NCBI RefSeq assembly: GCF_026745355.1
Contig: NC_079206.1
Span: forward strand, 8,097,531-8,161,530
DNA length: 64,000 bases
Source: Beta vulgaris subsp. vulgaris
Lineage: Eukaryota; Streptophyta; Magnoliopsida; Caryophyllales; Amaranthaceae
Direction: 5' to 3'
The translations under genes and the position numbers were made by a program. Positions 57,743 to 64,000 of the stretch are shown in pieces. Position 1 is the first letter of the stretch, and the number at the start of each line of letters is the position of its first letter. The notes under the pieces are model-generated. The model searched no databases. It was given only the letters and a program-made list of their open reading frames with translations, and was not told the DNA's origin.

Positions 57743-58450
57743 TCAGACCAAGGTTGTGGGTTTTTTCTTTAATCTATCATGGAGAGGCTTGGCAATTCTA
57801 CAAAGATTTGGATAAAAGTCTAAGACATAATTTAAGCTACCAAGAAATCTCTGTAGCTGTGTTTTGTCTAGGATTTTATCAGGAAATTTGCTGGTGAATT
57901 GGAGAGATCTATCAATAGGGGTAATAGTTCCACAAGACACCAAGTGACCAAGGAATCTAATTTTTGTTTGAAATAAGGAAATCTTTTTTGCTGAAACGAC
58001 GAGACCATTTTTTTTTATTAGATAGAAAAAGGTCTTTAGATTTTTGAAATGCTGGTCAATCGTGCTTGAGTAAACTAGCACATCATCAATGTAAACTATG
58101 CAAAATTCTGAATAGGGGTTAAAGATATCGTTCATTATCCGTTGATATTCAGAAGGAGCATTTTTAAGGCCAAAAGGCATTACATTCCATTCATATTGGC
58201 CAAAAGGAACAGTAAATGCGGTTTTATAACGGTGTTGTGGTTTGATCTGTATCTGCCAGAATCCAGATTTCATATCAAATTTTGAAAAGATGAAAGCATG
58301 GTGTAACTTCTGCATCAAGTCTTTTTTATTGGGTATAGGATAACGAATCCATCTAAGGGCGTCGTTAAGAGGTTTATAATTTATAACTAATCTGGGTGTG
58401 CCACGTTCAATTTCTGAAGCTTTGTTAACGTAAAACGCTGCACAATCCAA
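57743..58450 (-). pseudogene. Pararetrovirus reverse transcriptase domain
   Basis: 235 residues in one frame hold the fingers and palm (RLVINYKPLN, FDMKSGFWQI, FGLKNAPSEYQ) and the catalytic YIDD at 58082-58093. The strong likeness to Caulimoviridae rather than Ty3/gypsy enzymes identifies the element. The upstream part of the domain lies in another frame (58450-58730) and the downstream join to RNase H is also shifted, so the enzyme is not made intact. Confidence 0.85.
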
Positions 58451-58735
58451 GGGGAGCGGGATTTTGAAATTAAGCCTTTACTTTCGAGAAATATAATCTC
58501 TGACAATGACGTTCTAAATCGGCATTCATCTGGGTTGGCCGGGCCTTGGTAGGGATATTCTTCTCATCATAATCTGGTTCATAAGGTAAGTCGACCATGT
58601 GTTGCTTTCTATCCCAGAAGGCATTTGGAAGATCAGAGCAATTCTGTTCAAGGAGACTTTGGAAGTCAGCTATTTGGGTTTTTAGAGCACTACTTTGTAA
58701 CTGATCTTCGATCTTTTGTAAATGGATTTTTTGTT

Positions 58736-59160
58736 TTAGATCTGCACATCACTTTGCTTTCGGTTGATAAGAGAATTTATCTCACTATTGTAAATAGAAC
58801 TTGCTTTTATAATGTTGAGATTCCTAGTTTTTGGTTTTTCTAGGAAAAGGAATTCTAGTTTCTTATTTTTGGTTTTGAAGGATATCCTATCATAGCTAAC
58901 ATTGTAAGGGGTTATTATATTTATGAAAGGTGTTCCCAAAATTACAGAATGGTGTATATTGGTAACAAGGACAAACTGGCTTTTTAGTGAAAGACCTTGA
59001 TTAAGAATGCTGGCTTCAGTTTTTCCTTCTATTTGCATCTTGGTGTTATTAGCCGAGCTAAGTCTTTCAGAAGTTTTTTGATGAAAACGTCTCGGGACAA
59101 GACTAGATTTAATACAATTTAAATCTGCCCGGTATCGAATAAAGCTATGGTATTATATTG
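58736..59160 (-). pseudogene. Pararetrovirus aspartic protease region, frameshifted
   Basis: The active-site triad Asp-Thr-Gly is visible at about 59129-59140, followed within a few bases by a frameshift and stop. The remainder of the domain (with ILGTPFI, about 58920) continues in another frame to 58736. It lies between the zinc knuckle and the reverse transcriptase, the normal position. Confidence 0.65.
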
Positions 59161-59805
59161 AAATCACTAGAAAATTCAAGTGTAACCTTTATATAATATT
59201 TTCTAGAACTGATCTCTTTTAAAACAAAGAGGAAATCCTCTGGGACTTTTGGGCTATTTTCTTCACCTGGGTCGGTGTCAGGATCACTCTCGTTAGGGGT
59301 GTCTGTAGTAATATGAGAGGTTAGAAGTTGAATTATGGCAGAGTCATGCTGTTGTTTTGTTTTAAGATCTCTTATGTCAGCTTTAATGGTTTTAACTTCG
59401 GCCTGAAGATCCTGTATGGTTCTTTCTGGCTTCTTTCTAGAACTCCTCTTTTCTAAAATAGAGGTGAGGTTGTATGGTTCAGTGCTGGGGGAGGGGGGTT
59501 GAGATCTTTTTCTTTAGGTTTTCTTCAAGGGATTCACGAAGGCGCTCAAGGTATTGTTTTTGTAAATCAGGGTTGCTAATATCCTGGATAACATATAGGA
59601 TAAGGCTTTGTTCTTTGGTTAGAACGTTTAGGGTATAAGGTTCATATTCTTTCGAAGATGAGGATTCAATTTCATCCTGAGGTCCATGACTCTCAGCAGA
59701 ATTATAAGATTCAGTCTCTTCATCAGAAGATTCTATTAGAAGAGCTGAAATTCTTCCTAGAGTCTCATCATCTAGGTCAAGATTTTGGATCTTGTTAGAA
59801 ACTCT

Positions 59806-60656
59806 ACAATATCTGGCAGTATGACCCTTTTTACCACATTTGAAACAAGTTATATTTTTAAAGTCAGGTTTTGGGTGGTTTGTTGGTGTTTCTTATGGGT
59901 CTTCCATTTTCGTTGCTCAAAGGGTTTTTTATGGAAGACTTTCTCAGTCTTTTTATAAAACCTTCGGGTTCTATAGGGTTTTTGGTAAGTGGTTGGTTTA
60001 CTACAACTTCCTTTGCAAGTTTTTGCTTGGGGGAAGGAGTTATCAAACTGTTGGCAGAAGGATCCTAACTCCTTTTTAGTTTCTTTTAACTCCTTCTTAA
60101 GATGTTTTTGAAGCTTCAAATCCTGACATATTTGAAGGCCTTGTTTAGAGGTTAGGCTAACTAATTCACCGTAGGTTAGTCTATCATAAGGGATGATATG
60201 TTCCCCAAAGTCTTCCCGGATTCTGTTTCTGACTTTTTCTCCTAGGATGGTTGGGAGTCCTGCTAGGAATTTTTCTTTCCAAAAGGGTTGGTTAGATACT
60301 TCTCTAAGCATAACCCTAGTGAGAAAAGTATTCTTATACCATTGAAAATCACTAAGTTTTTTGCATCTAAGATTAGATAAAAGATCTGCGTTTTTATCTC
60401 TTAGATGGGAGGAATCTCCAATGAAATGTAGAGATAAGGTAAAGATTAGGGTCGAGACAGAATCTTGGGTTGGTTCACCATTCTGGTTGAGAATGGGAAC
60501 CCCATCTTCTGTTGTTTGGATAGCATTTAAAATGTCCAGTTGCTGTTGTTTGGTGAGATAGAAATCCCACCATCCCTTTAACTGGCCAGAGAAGCCTGCA
60601 ATTTCAAAGTTCTGCAACCGTTTTATCTGACGTACCCGATTGGGTTTTATAAGCAT
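59806..60656 (-). pseudogene. Pararetrovirus coat-like protein with CCHC knuckle, frameshifted
   Basis: A 268-residue frame (59850-60656) has the coat-protein core features of Caulimoviridae (FSGQLKGWWDFYL near the start) and a basic Lys/Arg-rich end. The zinc knuckle of CX2CX4HX4C type is encoded just after it (59806-59847), but in a different frame, so a frameshift lies at about 59850. Confidence 0.75.
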
Positions 60657-60712
60657 TTGAAGCCATGGTCATTGTTGTAAAAGGTTTAAAATCTGGTGTT
60701 CACTCATGCCAT

Positions 60713-61240
60713 CTATGTTCCATTCATAAATGGAAGATGCTTATATTTTGGTTGAACAATTGTGTTAGGCTGACTTCCAACCTGGAATTCACTAGATCTT
60801 ATAGGAATAACATCAAGAGGACCAGAATTTTGCCAAGAGAGCTTAGCTATTTCAGGTGTTTTGTCATGGATGGAGGTAGTCTCGGTATCGGTGTCTTCAC
60901 CTAAGTTTAGGACACTGATAGTGTTATTCTGGACTGTTTCTTCCCTAACAACTCGTGAGGTAGAAGGTTCCACCCTGCTAAGTTGGTCTTTGATAGCTTG
61001 AAGAAATTCGGTTTTTGAAGTCATGACCTCGTTTTGTGCCTTTTGGAAATCTGAAAGGTTTAAAAATCGATTTCGGAGGATCTTATCTACAGGGGTTGAG
61101 ACCGAGTTTGTATCAGTTTTAAGGTTATGTTTCTCAATTCTGGAAAGTTGCTTTCCTAACGTGTTAAGGGTAATGTTGGTGAAGTTGTTTTGTAGGACAA
61201 TATTTTTGAGGTTTGTGGTATCTTCTTCTTGAGGTATCTT
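60713..61240 (-). pseudogene. Pararetrovirus N-terminal polyprotein fragment
   Basis: A frame open from the chimeric junction (about 61240) through MTSKTEFLQAIKDQLSRVE (61024) to 60713. It is hydrophilic, with coiled-coil character, as expected between movement and coat regions of such polyproteins. A stop separates it from the coat-like frame. Its own N-terminal part is missing. Confidence 0.6.
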
Positions 61241-61244
61241 TAGA

Positions 61245-62692
61245 TACTACAAATTTGTCCAAATACTCTCGAAACACTCTATTCATGAGGTCCATAAACA
61301 TCGCCGGTGCATTGGTTAAACCAAATGGCATCACGGTGAACTCATAGTGACCGTACCTCGTCCTAAAGGCAGTCTTTGGTATGTCCTTCTCCCCAATCTG
61401 CAATTGGTGATACCCTGACCTCAAGTCTATCTTTGAAAATATTCCAGCTCCTCTTAATTGATCGAATAGGTCGTCAATCCTCGGTAACGGATACTTATTC
61501 TTAATAGTCACCTTATTGAGATCTCTATAATCGATACATAGCCTCAAGCTCCCATCCTTCTTCTTTACGAATAAAACAGGCGCTCCCATGGGGAATAACT
61601 AGGTCTAATGTACCCTTTCTCGAGTAATTCCTCTAGTTGCTTGTTGAGCTCCTTCATCTCTGCTGGAGCCATTCTATAGGGTGCTTTTGATATAGGGGCA
61701 GTTCCAGGAACTAAGTCTATGGTGAATTCTAACTCCCTCTGAGGTGGCATTCCCGGTATATCTTCCGAAAATACGTCTGGAAACTCATTCACCACTTTCA
61801 CATGTTCTATCTTAAGCTTCTCTTCTTCCAACCTCTGCACATTACACAAGAATAACGGAGCTCCCTTCTGCACTTGCTTTACCAAACTTAGGGCTGAAAT
61901 GATCTTAATTCTACCTTCTTGTGGTTTAGTCTTGAAAGTCACCTTTTTCCCATTCTTATTCCTCAATCTCACTTTTTGTTCTCCACAAAGAATCTCGGCT
62001 TTATACTCCTTAAGCCAATCCATCCCTAAAATAATCTCCAAGTCTTCCAATGGAAACTCTATGAGGTTGGTTTCAAAGTCTACATCCCCAATTCTCACAA
62101 GGACGTTTTCATATACTCTTGAGCAAGTTACTACCTCCCCAGATGGTAACATAATAGGAATTTCAACATCTCTAGGGTTTCCTAAGCCATATTTTGAAGC
62201 AACTAACTTTGAAACAAACGAACGTTCGGCTCCTGAATCAAATAAAGCTTTAACAAAAGTGGAATTAATAGAAACATTACCCGTAACTACGTCCTTGGAC
62301 GTCTCAGCTTCCCTAGCACTTATGACATTCAACCTTGCCACTGCAGGCACACTAGGACCAGCTCCACTCAAAACGGTCTTGTTGTTCCCATTTTGCCTGT
62401 TCCCACCTTGATAGTTGTTGCCTCCTGACTGGTTTCGATTACCCTGACCAAATTGGTTTCCGCTCTTGCCCTTGTCAGTCTTCAACTCAGGGTTCTTGGA
62501 GAAGCACTCATACTCTCGATGACCCAATTTGTGGCAGTAGTTACACTCCACCAGCTTTCCTTCACAATCCTTTCCAGGATGATTGTAGGGGCACCTCCTT
62601 GCAGAATAACACGCGTTCGTCTCCTTTCTTTCTCTTATTAGAACCATTTCCACCCTTCTGTGGTTGATATTGGCCTCCATTCCTTTGGCCAC
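61245..62692 (-). pseudogene. Ty3/gypsy zinc knuckle, protease and partial RT
   Basis: The frame 61565-62692 has a CX2CX4HX4C knuckle (CNYCHKLGHREYEC, about 62520-62560), the protease site ALFDSGAERSF (62229-62240), LGMDWL, and the start of RT (PYRMAPAEMKELNKQLEELL). A frameshift near 61590 shifts reading to the next frame, which carries [24 protein letters not shown] and [11 protein letters not shown], then ends after EYLDKFVV at the chimeric junction. The catalytic RT dyad, RNase H and integrase are all absent. Confidence 0.85.
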
Positions 62693-63417
62693 TAGATTGT
62701 CCTCCTTGTGAAAGTTATTTTGAGGCTTGAACTTCTTGTCGTTCCTCTGGAAATTCTGACTAGGATTCTCCTTCCTCTTGTTGTTGAGCTCTCAACTCCA
62801 GCTTGTTTCAAATAGGAACCTAAATGAGCAGCTCTATCATACACTTCCTCTAAGGTCCTGAAAGTTGAACCTCCTAGCCCAAGCTTCACCTCAAGACTAA
62901 GTCCAGTCTCGAACCTAATTGCCTTTCTTTCCTCAGTAGGTACTAACTCTGGAGCAAACTTCATCAATCCTACAAACTTCTCATAGTACTGCTCCACAGT
63001 CATGTCACCTTGCTTCAACTCATCAAACTCAGTGGCCTTTTGCCTCCTCAAGAAATTGGGATAAAATTTCTCCTTCATAACCTACTCCAAAGCCTTCCAA
63101 TCAAAGTCAGGCCGCCATTAACGTCTCCTTATGCTGCGACCACCAAAAGTCAGCTTCCTCCTTGAGGTAATATGCAGCTATAGCTACTTTCCTATTATCT
63201 GGACATTGGATAGCATCGAATAGCTTCTCGAAATCCCTAACCCAGTTCTCAAGCTTAACAGGATCACCCTTCCCATCATAAGAAGGGGTTTACTATCACT
63301 AACCCTCTTAAACCAATCAACAGACTTCTTCTTCGAAGGACCTCTTCTAGCTAAATTCGTAGTCACTCGGACTAAATTCCTCAGCTGAGCATCAATTCTA
63401 GCGTTTCTATCGGCCAT
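62692..63417 (-). pseudogene. Ty3/gypsy gag, frameshifted
   Basis: It starts MADRNARIDAQLRNLVRV at 63417. The retrotransposon gag core is recognisable across frames: a block with LENWVRDFEKLFDAIQCP (about 63190-63250) and FLRRQKATEFDELKQGDMTV (about 62985-63050). At least two indels separate these frames, so a full Gag is not produced. Confidence 0.75.
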
Positions 63418-63908
63418 TGATCTGCCAAAAAAAAAAAATTTGACTCAAAAATCGCTTATTGACCCTCAATATAGGTCAAAAATACTAAGCAAATGCCACG
63501 CTGACATTTAATTCGCAATCTCCTTTCTAAGGAACTTTTATACTAACTCTCTTACTAGAGTAGTAGATTAGAGCAAAACTAGCACTTTCTCGTAGTCATA
63601 CTACACCTTTAAGTCCAAACTGGACTCCATGCAAGTAGAAAATACCAATCACGTTGCAATCAAACACTTAGTCACATAAAACACATCAAAAGTGCTACTA
63701 GAATTAGAGCACTTACTAATCTAAGACACATAAAGACTTAGTGACTAATGCGACGCAATGTACATATGTCTAAGACACATAAAGACTTAGTGATAATGCG
63801 ACGCAATGTACATATGCATATGCAATTCCCTTCCCTTTTTGCTATTCGACTTTGAAATACTTTTAAGTTCGAAAACTTTTTGTAAGATAAGGTAATATAA
63901 ACCTTGGA
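63418..63908 (-). other. Ty3/gypsy untranslated leader with tandem duplication
   Basis: The non-coding leader between primer-binding site and gag. A 48-49 bp unit starting TCTAAGACACATAAAGACTT is duplicated at 63720-63768 and 63769-63816 with a one-base difference in length. Confidence 0.7.
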
Positions 63909-63921
63909 GCTCTGGTAACCA
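63909..63921 (-). other. Primer-binding site, initiator tRNA-Met-like
   Basis: On the minus strand TGGTTACCAGAGC resembles the usual TGGTATCAGAGC site and lies 3 bp after the LTR end TGTTACA (63925-63931). Confidence 0.6.
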
Positions 63922-63924
63922 CTT

Positions 63925-64000
63925 TGTAACACCCCCACGACTCCTCCTTTTATAAACTAGGAGAAATTGCGGGAGTTGTTATGCCACGCATGATAATACG
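63925..64000 (-). repeat. 3' end of the gypsy 5' LTR (partial)
   Basis: The LTR runs past the window edge; its last bases are GGGGGTGTTACA on the minus strand, the complement of the TGTAACACCCC ends common in plant Ty3/gypsy LTRs. Confidence 0.6.

Larger units (their letters stand above)
55350..61245 (-). mobile_element. Endogenous pararetrovirus (Caulimoviridae-like), decayed copy
   Basis: On the minus strand the order is N-terminal structural region, coat-like protein with CCHC zinc knuckle, aspartic protease, reverse transcriptase, RNase H and a C-terminal extension, then a promoter-like region. This order without integrase or LTRs is that of a plant pararetrovirus. At least five frame breaks are visible (near 59850, 59130, 58450, 57750 and between 56413 and 56620), so no complete polyprotein can be read. 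The movement-protein region expected upstream is absent, because the copy stops at about 61245 where Ty3/gypsy sequence begins. Genus is not determined; florendovirus or petuvirus-like groups are the likeliest. This is an old, non-functional genomic relic. Confidence 0.85.
61245..64000 (-). mobile_element. Ty3/gypsy LTR retrotransposon, 5' part, truncated in RT
   Basis: On the minus strand: the end of a 5' LTR (from beyond 64000 to 63925), a primer-binding site, an untranslated leader of about 500 bp, gag, zinc knuckle, protease and the first half of reverse transcriptase. The element stops at about 61245, before the catalytic Asp-Asp motif, where pararetrovirus sequence takes over. Several frameshifts break gag and pol. 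Confidence 0.88.

Overview
The window is AT-rich nuclear DNA from a flowering plant. It has genes with GT-AG introns, plant-type ferritin and PHT1 phosphate-transporter genes, an elongator tRNA-Met gene with a short intron, and many plant transposons (Stowaway, CACTA, hAT-like, Mutator-like, Helitron-like, L1-type LINE, SINE, Ty3/gypsy) plus an old endogenous pararetrovirus. The sequence alone does not fix the species. The protein style and repeat mix would fit a eudicot such as a Caryophyllales (amaranth/spinach/beet group) plant, but that is only a guess.

Layout, left to right: the 3' half of a 40S ribosomal protein S4 gene (+, 1-1121); a repeat belt with a triply nested MITE stack (3603-4587); a small three-exon gene with a 27-nt micro-exon (+, 6368-7038); a broken RNase H relic (-, 9018-9738) and a 5'-truncated LINE inside a MITE (10281-11163); a PHT1 inorganic phosphate transporter (-, 13602-21711, with a probable 5'-UTR intron up to 22813) whose single coding intron carries a 5.8-kb, nearly full-length LINE in antisense; a transposon block (23340-29690) with a solo LTR, a CACTA element and nested hAT-like/Mutator-like elements; a plastid ferritin gene in eight coding exons (-, 30772-35572) with an IDRS-like iron element upstream; a MITE cluster, a SINE and a further nested MITE (36043-40405); a two-exon gene for a small membrane protein (+, 40614-45066); tRNA-Gly(GCC) and tRNA-Met(CAT) side by side (47052-47278); a tandem-repeat patch; a three-exon DUF538 gene (-, 48406-54652); a mini-Helitron in a Stowaway relic; and finally a decayed caulimovirid-like pararetrovirus copy (-, about 55350-61245) joined abruptly to a broken Ty3/gypsy element (-, about 61245-64000).

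The host genes look like ordinary single-copy neighbours and do not form a pathway cluster. PHT1 and ferritin lie about 9 kb apart on the same strand and carry candidate phosphate (P1BS) and iron (IDRS) control sites respectively. The most distinctive content is the mobile DNA: several insertions can be dated relative to each other by target-site duplications (TSDs), and the LINE, MITE families and pararetrovirus/gypsy chimera show structures worth a closer look.
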